Shown: piece after piece, positions 1 through 7,664 of the stretch | Numbering within the stretch: the stretch's first letter is position 1 | Layout: each line of letters begins with the position of its first letter | Origin: Undibacterium sp. | Lineage (GTDB): Bacteria > Pseudomonadota > Gammaproteobacteria > Burkholderiales > Burkholderiaceae_D | Direction: 5' to 3' | Assembly (NCBI GenBank): GCA_019752975.1 | Contig: JAIELM010000345.1 | Span: 1 to 12,385, forward strand | Length of the DNA: 12,385 nucleotides | The notes under the pieces: generated by a model | Seen by the model: the letters and a program-made list of their open reading frames with translations, nothing else | The model's database searches: none | What the model was told of the DNA's origin: nothing | Made by a program: the position numbers and the translations under genes

Positions 1-597
1 TGCAAGTCCGGCCGCGCCAGCTCCGATGACGCAGACCGGCATTTCGCCCGGCTTTGCAATGGCTGCCGCCGTCGGGACTTCTGCTTGTTCCAACGCCCGC
101 ACCTCGATTTTTATGCGAGTTCTCAATAAAAGCACTTCGAGTATAAAAAAAACGCTTGCGCTGATGTAGGCCATATGTAACATGGGAATACTGATAATTT
201 CCATACATACACCTAACCAATTGGGATGCCTGATATGGGCAAATATCCCTGTTCGTACGCGCGGCCTACCAGGGACAACGGTGGTTGGTAAAGTCCAACG
301 TTGTCCCAATGCGTGCATGGAGGCTAAGCGCAATGCCAGCGCCAACACGGAAACTAAGGCGGCTGCGATTGCAAAGGAGAGAGAGAAGTTGCGCTGTAAT
401 AGCCAAACCTCACACAACATACTGACAATCCAAGCACTGCGTAACAAAATATTGAGTAGACCCATACCGCTAGCATCAACAATTCTTGCACCTTGTAATA
501 ACAGTGCTTGAACATGTCGCTTACTGATAACGGCAAGGAAAATTAATTCTAGTGCGACCAGCGCCACTATCCATGTGAAAATTTGACGGTAATCCAT
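1..597 (-). CDS. Isoprenylcysteine methyltransferase-like domain fused to FAD-dependent oxidoreductase (partial, runs off left edge)
   Basis: I translated this frame by hand from ATG 597 to base 1: 199 codons with no stop, so the 3' end lies outside the window. Residues 1-160 look like an integral-membrane methyltransferase of the ICMT/PEMT type. There are hydrophobic segments near 6-24, 46-64, 72-92 and 134-158, and a conserved core LGQRWT (97-102) followed by RHPNWLG (123-129) and Glu133, the usual SAM-binding region. After a short Ala/Pro-rich linker the same frame enters PVCVIGAGAAGLA (187-199), a GxGxxG dinucleotide-binding start typical of FAD monooxygenases. The start codon lies one base after the polyketide synthase stop, so translation is probably coupled. 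Likely roles, inferred from similar partners of type III synthases: O-methylation and ring hydroxylation of the alkyl-aromatic product at the membrane. Met186 could be an internal start giving a separate flavoprotein, but no stop separates the two parts. Confidence 0.85.
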   Translation of the reverse strand, partial: MDYRQIFTWIVALVALELIFLAVISKRHVQALLLQGARIVDASGMGLLNILLRSAWIVSMLCEVWLLQRNFSLSFAIAAALVSVLALALRLASMHALGQRWTLPTTVVPGRPRVRTGIFAHIRHPNWLGVCMEIISIPMLHMAYISASVFFILEVLLLRTRIKIEVRALEQAEVPTAAAIAKPGEMPVCVIGAGAAGLA

Positions 598-598
598 T

Positions 599-1744
599 TT
601 AGTTCCAACCAACCAATACCGCTTCTTGAGAAAAGCCTGGCCCCATTGCGACAATCATGCCTTTGCTGCCAGCCTGTGGGCGTTTGTTTTTGAGGGTTTG
701 ATCCAACATGTAAAGAATAGTCGCCGATGAGATGTTGCCGACCTTTCTTAAGGTGTCACGACTGCCTTGCATTTTTTCCTTAGGAAGATTAAACGCCGAT
801 TCGGCGGCATCCATGATTTTGGGACCTCCCGGATGTAAGGTCCATTCGTCAATGTCTTCGCTACTTAATTTAAATTGTTTGAGCAATGGTTCGATCACGC
901 TCTTTAGTCCTGCGCCAACAAAAGTTTTGACTTCAGGTCTCAAAATATTCCGCATCCCGTCATTGAGTACATCGAGTCCCATAATGTGCTCGGTATCCGG
1001 TATCCAGTTTGAGCGATTAGCAAACACGCTGATCGCTGCGGTTTTAGCTAAAGGATGCTCGTCTCCAACCATCAATAATGCGCCAGAGCCATCACCAAAT
1101 AATGCTGCAGTGACGATGGACATCACCACTTCGTGATATTGCGAGGTGTCACTCTTAAGACTACGGATTTGGTTGAGTAAATCGGTTTGTACTGAACCCT
1201 GCCATAAACCCGAGGACAACTCGCAAGAAATAAGGATCAAGGCTTCGGTCGGATGGCTAGCTAGATAATCTGCTGCGCGGCTGATACCGGCCACGCCGGC
1301 CATGCAACCCAAACCTGCCAGGGGCATGCGTTTGGTATGCGGGGCAAAAGCGACCCGATTCATTAATCTAGCGCACATACTAGGTACGGTTGGTGTCAGC
1401 GTTACAGAGACAATTTGTGCGATGTCGGTCCCCTTTAGTCCGCTGGCTTCTAGCAAGTTTCTGACATTTATTTCTGATTGTTGTACGCAGGTTTCGATGG
1501 CATCTTCAATCGATTTTCCCATTTTTCCACCGTTGCAAAAATCCTCAACTGGAAAGCGAAAATGCCGACCATCGATCTCTACATTTTTAAATAGACTGCG
1601 CACCGATTCAATAGGAAAATCTAAATCGTTGCTGGTCAAAAAATCACAGATGGTGTCGGCTAATGTAGTCTGCGCATAATATTGACCGGGAAAGGACGAG
1701 GACGAGGCGACGATATGCGCTTTGGGTAGGGCTTGATTAAACAC
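599..1744 (-). CDS. Type III polyketide synthase (chalcone/stilbene synthase-like, alkylresorcinol or alkylpyrone type)
   Basis: This 381-residue protein has the normal length and fold markers of a bacterial type III polyketide synthase. The nucleophile Cys147 sits in GLGCMAGVAG. The other triad members are His304 (WTLHPGGPKI) and Asn337 (RKVGNISSAT), and the C-terminal glycine loop is AMGPGF (366-371). The family extends an acyl starter with malonyl-CoA by decarboxylative condensation and cyclises the chain to a resorcinol, pyrone or acylphloroglucinol. The upstream acyl-AMP ligase/ACP gene suggests that the starter is a fatty acyl chain delivered from a carrier protein; that is inference. 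The start is GTG at 1744, five bases after the preceding stop and with only a weak Shine-Dalgarno, which suggests translational coupling. No ATG exists before the conserved N-terminal core. The family is certain; the product is not. Confidence 0.95.
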   Translation of the reverse strand: MFNQALPKAHIVASSSSFPGQYYAQTTLADTICDFLTSNDLDFPIESVRSLFKNVEIDGRHFRFPVEDFCNGGKMGKSIEDAIETCVQQSEINVRNLLEASGLKGTDIAQIVSVTLTPTVPSMCARLMNRVAFAPHTKRMPLAGLGCMAGVAGISRAADYLASHPTEALILISCELSSGLWQGSVQTDLLNQIRSLKSDTSQYHEVVMSIVTAALFGDGSGALLMVGDEHPLAKTAAISVFANRSNWIPDTEHIMGLDVLNDGMRNILRPEVKTFVGAGLKSVIEPLLKQFKLSSEDIDEWTLHPGGPKIMDAAESAFNLPKEKMQGSRDTLRKVGNISSATILYMLDQTLKNKRPQAGSKGMIVAMGPGFSQEAVLVGWN

Positions 1745-1749
1745 GATGA

Positions 1750-4700
1750 TTATCCATTCACAGTATTGACATTGTTGACATTGGAGGGAATTACACTAAG
1801 TTGGCGAGCATTGTCTTTCAGTCGTTTAAGCGACCATAAAGAAGCCATGACAGATTCAGAAGGCACACCAAAATCAAGTAGGCAAGCGATTTCGTTGACG
1901 CCAATTGCGTGCAGTTTTTGAACCATGGGGAGGCAGGTTTCTGGTGTACCGCACAACGATTGCGAACGTAGATAACGTTGCAGCGCGAATTCCAATACTT
2001 GCGCTTTTTGTTCAGAGCTGAGGTTCTCAAGTTTGTCAGATTTTTGACGCCATAGGTCTACCGAATCTTCCAAATATTTCAGCATAGGGTCACGCACCCG
2101 CGCTACCGTACCTTCCAGGTCTTCTCCAACAAAAGTATGCAGCATCAGCGTCACTTGCCCAGTGTGTGGATTATGTCCGTGCTCGGCACGAGCGCGACGG
2201 TAGGCTAGAATTTTCACAGCGAGCTCGTCCGCATCTTGAAACAGCAATGCCGTCAGTACGTTGGCACCACTTGCACCTGCTTCGGCAAAACGATCAGGGC
2301 CGCCCGAACAGGTGATCCATGTAGCTAATTGTGTTTGCTGCGGCGGAGGGAAAATGCCGATCGCAGCTACTTCGCCTAAGCCATTAGAGCGAGCGATTTT
2401 TTCACCACGCCACAAGGCTTTGATATCAGTAATTCCTTGATACATGGTTGGTAGTCGACTGGCATAATTTTGTGGTGCCAATACAAAATCATTGGGATTC
2501 CAGCCTTGTCCAAAGGCCAGATCTACCCGTCCGTGCGACAAATTGTCTACGACGCTCCACTCTTCGGCTACGCGCAAGGGATCATGCAAAGGAAGAATCA
2601 CGCTACCAGCTCGTATTCTTATCTTACTGGTCTTAACGGCTACTGCCGCTGCTAGCACCGCAGGATTGGGATAAAGCCCGCCAAAACGATGAAAATGACG
2701 CTCAGGAATCCAGATCGCTTGAAAGCCGTTTTTATCGCCAAACTCTACGCTTGAGAGTAATAGATCATATTTGTGCTGTTGTCGTTCTTCTGCGTCGCTG
2801 GAAAAAAACATCATACTAAATTGCATACCACCGTCGAAATTCAATTCAAACGCAGGTGGCGCACTGCTGACATTTTTTGAAATTAACAATGGATTTACGC
2901 TTGTTGACGCATGCAATGGTACTTGTTTTTGTTCGCCCTTTTGCTCTTGTTTTTGCATGTGAATATTCACTGTACTGATATTTTTAAGGGCAGTGTGATG
3001 CAAAGTTTGATCTTCAATTTGGCGAGCGATATCTTTGACTGTGAGTCCGTCAAAGAAGTGTTCTATGGTGAAAGTCCGTTGATAGGTGCTTTCGAACTTA
3101 TGGCTTAATTCCAATTGTTTAAGCGAGTCTATACCCTGCTCAATCAAGGGCAAATCCATCTTCAAAGTGGCTGGATAAATATCGATAATTTTGGCAATAG
3201 CTTCACGTAAATCACGCTCTAAAGGTGTGTCTTCGCTAAGATAAGCAAGGCTATTTTTATCAGCTTGGTCAAATTGATTGTCCTTGGCGTGTTCTTGGTA
3301 ACAGGCGATGGCTTCAAGTTCATTCGCAAGAACCATATTCTTTATTTTGGAGCGTTGCACCTTGCCGCTGCTGGTCTTAGGTAGATGTTGTGGCTGGATA
3401 AAAATAATCCTGTGAACTTGCAATTGAAAATGGAGGGTGATTGACTTACGAATGGCATCCGACGCGATGATGGGGTCAAATGCTTTGAGGCTGGTACGTT
3501 TAACTTCTTGGACTATCACTAATTTACTACTACCGTCGACTTCGATTTCGAATGCGGCGTTGGCGTCGATACGCAAATCCTCATGACTCTCGGCTGCAAT
3601 TTGCTCAATATCCTGTGGGTAATAGTTGCGACCTCGGATAATAATCACATCCTTAAGTCTACCGGTAATGAAAAGGTGTCCGTCACTAAAAAACCCAAGG
3701 TCCCCAGTACGTAAGTAATGTTGGCGATCTGAAGTTGAGTCCTCTGACGTATCAGCCAGTTGCGCGAACACCCTCTGGTTTAACTCGTCTTGATTCCAAT
3801 AACCACCACAAACACTAGCACCTCGTATCCAGATTTCGCCAACCTGATTTGGCCCGCAAAGTTGTCTCGTTTGATGGTCAACTATCCGTGCCACATGATG
3901 GTCAATTATATGACCACAACTCACTATGCTGGTGCCATCTTCGCTTGCTCTAGCTGCGCTGACAATGCGATTGTCTTCTAAAGAGCGCTTACTAATATGA
4001 CGCACCAAAGGGATGCTATCGATCTTGCACACTGAGACCAATAATGAAGACTCAGCCATTCCATAACAGGGCTGGAACGCACTACGATCAAAATGACAGG
4101 TATAAAATTTCTCAGAAAATTGTTCAATGACACTTGCTCGAACTGGTTCGGCACCATTAAACGCAATTTTCCATGTACTCAGATCCAATTGCTCGAGTTC
4201 ACTAGGAGAAATGCGATCGGCACATAATTTATAAGCAAAATTAGGACCGCCACTGATACTCGCTTTATAACGACTGATCGCAGCTAACCAACGTAATGGC
4301 TCCTGCACAAAATCTTGCGGGGACATGAAATACAGCTGCCCTCCCCCATACAAAGTGCCAAGCACGTTACCGATCAAACCCATATCGTGGTATAGCGGGA
4401 GCCAACCGACGGTCACGGTCTCTTTATTGATCCCGAATTGGTGTTGAATTTGCGAGAGATTGGCCATTAAATTGGCGTGGCTGAGCATCACGCCTTTGGG
4501 TGCGCCAGTGGAGCCTGAGGTGTATTGAAGCATGGCGATGGCACTGGCGGGTACGACTGGCAGGGATTCATGTGGCGAAATTACATCATCAAAATCCAAG
4601 ACCAGCCACGTCGGGCGAGTACAAAGTTCGCTGGTTGCAAATTTAGCATTTACACGCTTCTTGATTTCTTCGGTCGCTAAGACGAATTTGGGTGAGCAAT

Positions 4701-5043
4701 CTTTCACTATTCCGTCGAGCACACTGCTACTTCGGACGGGCGGATAAGTAGGAACGGCAATCGCTCCAACATATAGACAAGCCCAAAAGGCGGTAATGAA
4801 TTCCAAACCAGATGGAAATAGTAAAAGAACTCTGTCTCCAATTTGGCAATCCTGTCGCTTTAGTTGCATTGCAATATTTTTTGCAGAGTCATGTAGCTTT
4901 TGGTAGCTAATTCGCTGCTCTTTTTCACCATGAGCCTGCAAAAATACATAGGCATTCTGTTTCGCCTGTTGTAGCGCATGGCATTGAAGTACCTCTATGA
5001 GGGTTTGGCAATTGTCAATCGATTGCATGGATTTAGCGGACAT
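1750..5043 (-). CDS. Fatty acyl-AMP ligase - acyl carrier protein - luciferase-like monooxygenase fusion
   Basis: This 1097-residue protein has three parts. Residues 1-585 are an adenylate-forming ligase of the FAAL type: P-loop YTSGSTGAPKGV (174-185), PLYHDMGLIG (216-225), CYGMAES (326-332), YLRTGDLGF (443-451), and the late lysine motif PKTSSGKVQR with Lys561. The VSCGHII stretch near 374-380 is characteristic of FAALs. Residues about 605-680 are an acyl carrier protein with the phosphopantetheine Ser640 in EQGIDSLKQLE. A Gln/Ser-rich linker (about 681-735) leads to a luciferase-like FMN monooxygenase (about 738-1075) with FSMMFFSSD, IPERHFHRFGGLYPNP and DLAFGQGWNP, as in the domains embedded in PKS/NRPS lines. 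Likely job: activate a fatty acid as acyl-AMP, load it on the in-cis carrier, oxidise it, and hand it to the downstream type III synthase. ATG 5043 has AGGAAA eight bases upstream. The Asn/Val tail is low complexity. Domain calls are firm; site of oxidation unknown. Confidence 0.93.
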   Translation of the reverse strand: MSAKSMQSIDNCQTLIEVLQCHALQQAKQNAYVFLQAHGEKEQRISYQKLHDSAKNIAMQLKRQDCQIGDRVLLLFPSGLEFITAFWACLYVGAIAVPTYPPVRSSSVLDGIVKDCSPKFVLATEEIKKRVNAKFATSELCTRPTWLVLDFDDVISPHESLPVVPASAIAMLQYTSGSTGAPKGVMLSHANLMANLSQIQHQFGINKETVTVGWLPLYHDMGLIGNVLGTLYGGGQLYFMSPQDFVQEPLRWLAAISRYKASISGGPNFAYKLCADRISPSELEQLDLSTWKIAFNGAEPVRASVIEQFSEKFYTCHFDRSAFQPCYGMAESSLLVSVCKIDSIPLVRHISKRSLEDNRIVSAARASEDGTSIVSCGHIIDHHVARIVDHQTRQLCGPNQVGEIWIRGASVCGGYWNQDELNQRVFAQLADTSEDSTSDRQHYLRTGDLGFFSDGHLFITGRLKDVIIIRGRNYYPQDIEQIAAESHEDLRIDANAAFEIEVDGSSKLVIVQEVKRTSLKAFDPIIASDAIRKSITLHFQLQVHRIIFIQPQHLPKTSSGKVQRSKIKNMVLANELEAIACYQEHAKDNQFDQADKNSLAYLSEDTPLERDLREAIAKIIDIYPATLKMDLPLIEQGIDSLKQLELSHKFESTYQRTFTIEHFFDGLTVKDIARQIEDQTLHHTALKNISTVNIHMQKQEQKGEQKQVPLHASTSVNPLLISKNVSSAPPAFELNFDGGMQFSMMFFSSDAEERQQHKYDLLLSSVEFGDKNGFQAIWIPERHFHRFGGLYPNPAVLAAAVAVKTSKIRIRAGSVILPLHDPLRVAEEWSVVDNLSHGRVDLAFGQGWNPNDFVLAPQNYASRLPTMYQGITDIKALWRGEKIARSNGLGEVAAIGIFPPPQQTQLATWITCSGGPDRFAEAGASGANVLTALLFQDADELAVKILAYRRARAEHGHNPHTGQVTLMLHTFVGEDLEGTVARVRDPMLKYLEDSVDLWRQKSDKLENLSSEQKAQVLEFALQRYLRSQSLCGTPETCLPMVQKLHAIGVNEIACLLDFGVPSESVMASLWSLKRLKDNARQLSVIPSNVNNVNTVNG
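1766..1783 (-). repeat. 9-bp tandem duplication in the 3' end of the FAAL gene
   Basis: TTGACATTG occurs twice head to tail on the plus strand. On the coding strand it encodes two copies of Asn-Val-Asn in the C-terminal tail, followed by a degenerate third Thr-Val-Asn. It lies beyond the monooxygenase fold and next to the stop codon, so it is probably neutral length variation. Confidence 0.8.
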
Positions 5044-5188
5044 AATTAGTTTCCTAAATTTTATTTGACTGCATTTTGCTGCAATCGCATAATAACATCG
5101 AAAATAACTAATTAACTAGTAATATTCAACATATATAAGAAATATATTTTTTAATTTTGGATTTAACCCACATAATATTGATTTTCAG
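5044..5188 (-). promoter_or_regulatory. AT-rich leader and probable promoter region of the polyketide operon
   Basis: About 145 bases of very AT-rich sequence separate the FAAL start from the terminator behind it, so the operon promoter should lie here. On the minus strand a possible -35 TTGAAT is followed 17 bases later by TATTTT, a weak match. An imperfect palindrome (ACTAATTAACTAGT, plus strand, near 5107-5120) falls inside that spacer and could be an operator. AGGAAA at 5050-5055 is a good Shine-Dalgarno for the start at 5043. The exact promoter is uncertain. Confidence 0.4.
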
Positions 5189-5223
5189 AAAAAAAAACCC
5201 CGCACAAAAGTGCAGGGTTTTTT
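5189..5223 (-). terminator. Rho-independent terminator after the dipeptidase gene
   Basis: The stem pairs 5198-5205 with 5210-5217 around an AAAA loop on the plus strand (CCCCGCAC / GTGCAGGG). On the minus strand all eight pairs form, one of them G-U. Reading minus, the stem is followed by a run of T (complement of the A run 5189-5197) and preceded by A's. It lies 27 bases past the dipeptidase stop and isolates the polyketide operon from read-through. The A/T flanks would also allow activity in the other direction. Confidence 0.88.
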
Positions 5224-5249
5224 ACCTAAGAAGTGAGTCTCACTTCATC

Positions 5250-6590
5250 TTACTTTTTTGCTTGCATACTCTGCGCAACTTTTTCGACTTCACTCATCAC
5301 ACGCAATAGATTTCCACTCCAGAGTTGTGCGATTTGCGCTTCGGTGTAACCTCGACGAACCAGTTCTAATGTGACATTGAACGTCTCGCCCGCATGATTC
5401 CATCCATCGATACCGCCGCCGCCATCAAAATCAGACGAAATGCCGACATGATCGAGGCCGATTTTTTTCACTGCATAATCTATATGATCGACTAAGTCTT
5501 TTACACTAGCACGACTCGGTGGAGGAAAGGCGGCGTCGAGTTGCTCGACGCGCTTGATGATTTGTTCTCTTTGTTCCTCACTGATGCCACCTACAGGACC
5601 ACGCTTTAGAGCGGCTAAGGAAATTTCCGTTGGCAGTTTAGTTTCTTCACGTAGAGCCTTTAACGCAGCACGTCTTTCCTTACTATCGGTCTTAAGATAG
5701 CTGTTAAATCCGACCACTTGTATCACTCCGCCATTGGCTTTTAATGCCAGCAATTGCTCATCATCCATATTACGACTGACATCGGCTAGGCTGCGTACCG
5801 CTGAATGCGATGCGATGATAGGTGCTTTGGTGATTTGCAGCGTTTGCATCATCGATTCTTTAGAGGGATGCGAGACATCCACCATGATGCCAACCCGATT
5901 CATCTCGAGCACCACTTGCTTACCTAATGGGGACAGTCCATTCCATTTCCAACCGATTTGTTCGCCCGTGTTTGAATCTGAAAATTGACTATGCCCTTGA
6001 TGCGCTAGAGACATGTAACGCGCTCCTCGCTCATAGAATTGCTTTACTCGCTTAAGAGCATTTTTTTCGTCACCCAGAGGATAGGCATTTTCTACGCCTA
6101 TCAGTGCTACTTTTTTGCCTTTAGCATGAATCCGTCTAACCTCTTCTGCGGTACGCGCAAACTCAATTTGCGTAGGCGCTAACACGGTAGTCATACGTTG
6201 TATGCTTTCGAACATATTGATCGCACTATCATAAGCGCGCTTATAGCCAGCCGCCTCAAAAGCGTCTGGTTCGGTCGATTGGCCGGTATATACAATAAAA
6301 AAAGATGCATCTAGGCCGCCAGCGATCATTTTAGGTAAAGTGACTTGGTTGTCTAGATCCTGTGAATAATTACGTGAAAAGCCGAAATTATTGATGTCGA
6401 TATCATTGTGCGTGTCTAAGGTAAGTACCCGTTTATGAATGCCCTTGGCCTTACTAATAAGGACTGATTCAGCATCGGGCTTGGATTTGGTTTCTGATGC
6501 TGCTATCGCGGCGCTAGCAACGCCAGACAATAAAGCGGCGACCAGAATGGCGATGCCTAGCTTGCTGCAGGTATTTGGGTTTGGTCTCAT
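5250..6590 (-). CDS. Secreted membrane dipeptidase homologue (peptidase family M19, renal dipeptidase type)
   Basis: I chose ATG 6590 (446 residues), preceded by GAAAGAG, because it places a signal peptide at the N-terminus: a basic start, then GIAILVAALLSG, then small residues near 25-32. A 22-residue GTG-started extension is possible but would bury that signal. No lipobox is seen. M19 zinc-site residues are present: LDTHND with His61 and Asp63, GVEN with the bridging Glu167, DVSHPS with His241, ASHSA with His262, and SSDFDGG with Asp387. The C-terminal GNLLRV motif is also typical. The family hydrolyses dipeptides, including some D-amino-acid and cysteinyl dipeptides, with two zinc ions; the signal peptide points to the periplasm or outside. 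A charged helical insert at about 300-375 separates the core strands. It is followed by its own terminator, so it is not part of the polyketide operon. Substrate unknown. Confidence 0.93.
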   Translation of the reverse strand: MRPNPNTCSKLGIAILVAALLSGVASAAIAASETKSKPDAESVLISKAKGIHKRVLTLDTHNDIDINNFGFSRNYSQDLDNQVTLPKMIAGGLDASFFIVYTGQSTEPDAFEAAGYKRAYDSAINMFESIQRMTTVLAPTQIEFARTAEEVRRIHAKGKKVALIGVENAYPLGDEKNALKRVKQFYERGARYMSLAHQGHSQFSDSNTGEQIGWKWNGLSPLGKQVVLEMNRVGIMVDVSHPSKESMMQTLQITKAPIIASHSAVRSLADVSRNMDDEQLLALKANGGVIQVVGFNSYLKTDSKERRAALKALREETKLPTEISLAALKRGPVGGISEEQREQIIKRVEQLDAAFPPPSRASVKDLVDHIDYAVKKIGLDHVGISSDFDGGGGIDGWNHAGETFNVTLELVRRGYTEAQIAQLWSGNLLRVMSEVEKVAQSMQAKK

Positions 6591-6661
6591 TTTTACTCTT
6601 TCTTTGGTTGTTGCGCCATTGCTCAGCGCAATATGACTGCATTGAAATAAGTTCACTCAAT

Positions 6662-6680
6662 TTCTATCGAAAACATAGAA
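6662..6680. repeat. Short inverted repeat upstream of the dipeptidase gene
   Basis: TTCTAT and ATAGAA are perfectly complementary arms around a 7-base spacer, about 72 bases upstream of the dipeptidase start. The dyad is the right size for a dimeric regulator, but the arms are only 6 bp and AT-rich, so chance is possible. The rest of 6591-6757 holds the presumed dipeptidase leader; I see no gene there. Confidence 0.35.
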
Positions 6681-6757
6681 GGCTGAACAGTGACGCTGTT
6701 TATTTAATTTTTAGGTGGACCCAGAGATAGCTGACAGCATTCCTGCCAGAAGGTTCC

Positions 6758-7399
6758 TTAAGCCGTCGTTTCTGTACTGACGCTATCCCAATCGTCTTCA
6801 TCGTCATAGCGACACATCCAATTGACCGCCCTATGCCATTCTTTAACCATCTCCGCATTTATATTGCCCGGACTAGGTTTGTTAGTCAGAGCGGCATGGC
6901 GTACCGCCCAGTGCAGCCGATAGAGTAAATCTGACCAATCCATAATCTGGGATTTTTGCCTTACATTGATCACATCGGCTATTTTGGGCGCCTGTTGTAA
7001 TGACGGAAAATAATGCAAAGTACTTTCCAGAGAGATGGGCTTTTGGTTAAGGTGTAGCTCATCAAGTAGTCCCCCACACCATGCTAGAAAAGTAAATGCG
7101 TAACGACTAGTCCGCACCCTAGTCAAGTCATCGTCAATATCGAGGAAAAAGTCAGCCTCTTCTTGAGAAAGCGCAGACAGCAAATCATGTTGCTCAAGAT
7201 ATTGGTAACTCAACTGCTTGCGCCAACTCGGCGTAGCATGAAAAATCACCCAAAGTACGAGCAAGCGCTGTTCTAGTTCATGTGCTGAACGTAGTTTGAT
7301 TTCCTCATCGGATTCAATCACATGCAGTTGCACATTGACGCGTATGCCGCGCTTATGCAGGATAAGTTCTGAGGCTTCTTTACGGAGTTCTGGTGTCAT
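6758..7399 (-). CDS. DUF4272 domain-containing protein, function unknown
   Basis: This 213-residue protein is soluble, has no signal peptide or membrane segment, and is rich in Trp, Leu and acidic residues. It matches my recollection of DUF4272 proteins: an N-terminal helix with LRSAHELEQRLLVLW (36-50), a QEEADFF stretch (79-85), and a C-terminal region with LLYRLHWAVRHA (158-169), then KEWHRAVNWM (186-195) and an acidic end with DDWDSV. No catalytic motif is visible. ATG 7399 has only a weak purine-rich Shine-Dalgarno (GAAAAG). It lies behind the dipeptidase with a 167-base gap and is divergent from glmU, so it is probably transcribed alone or loosely with the dipeptidase. The family assignment is by eye; no function can be given. 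Confidence 0.8.
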   Translation of the reverse strand: MTPELRKEASELILHKRGIRVNVQLHVIESDEEIKLRSAHELEQRLLVLWVIFHATPSWRKQLSYQYLEQHDLLSALSQEEADFFLDIDDDLTRVRTSRYAFTFLAWCGGLLDELHLNQKPISLESTLHYFPSLQQAPKIADVINVRQKSQIMDWSDLLYRLHWAVRHAALTNKPSPGNINAEMVKEWHRAVNWMCRYDDEDDWDSVSTETTA

Positions 7400-7508
7400 G
7401 TTTGCTTTTCGATGCTTATTTCCGACTTACGCAAAATCGTGCCAATGCAAGCATTTCCTCTAATGCGCAATCTGAGGTGTACTGACGTAGACGATGCTTA
7501 AGCCCCTC

Positions 7509-7546
7509 CGCCTAACTCAGAGGCAAAACGACGCTGAGGCGTTTTT
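7509..7546 (+). terminator. Terminator-like hairpin in the glmU leader region
   Basis: CTCAG (7516-7520) pairs with CTGAG (7534-7538). CGC (7509-7511) pairs with GCG (7539-7541) across a 4-base bulge, and five T's follow at once (7542-7546). The shape is that of a plus-strand terminator, yet no plus-strand gene is visible upstream. It could be the 3' end of a small transcript or a leader attenuator if glmU is transcribed from further upstream. The bulge and 13-base loop make it imperfect. The remainder of 7400-7664 contains no gene that I can support. Confidence 0.35.
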
Positions 7547-7574
7547 GTACAAGTTCTGTTTCAAGTGCTGTTAT
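7545..7574 (+). promoter_or_regulatory. Possible sigma-70 promoter for glmU
   Basis: TTGTAC (7545-7550) is followed after 18 bases by TGTTAT (7569-7574), about 90 bases before the glmU start. Both boxes are partial matches. The -35 overlaps the T run of the hairpin just upstream. This is the best candidate that I see, but it is tentative. Confidence 0.3.
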
Positions 7575-7664
7575 CAATAGCGAGTATTCGATGATTATGC
7601 CATGCCTAGCAACACCGCCGCATGGTAAACTTTCGGCTTGAATTCTCATTTAAAGAGTGTTTTT

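Noticed and set aside
182..511. Plus-strand frame of 109 codons near the left edge
   Set aside because: It lies antisense to the methyltransferase domain, whose minus-strand frame has conserved motifs and a coupled start.
354..536. 60-codon minus-strand frame near the left edge
   Set aside because: It is in the wrong frame of the same strand; the true frame reads continuously from 597 to base 1 with methyltransferase motifs.
732..1679. Open plus-strand frames of 125-134 codons opposite the type III PKS gene
   Set aside because: They are antisense shadows of a gene with a full set of catalytic residues, and their products show no recognisable motif.
6591..6656. Upstream GTG start for the dipeptidase adding 22 residues
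   Set aside because: It would place a polar stretch before the signal peptide; the ATG at 6590 has its own purine-rich ribosome site.
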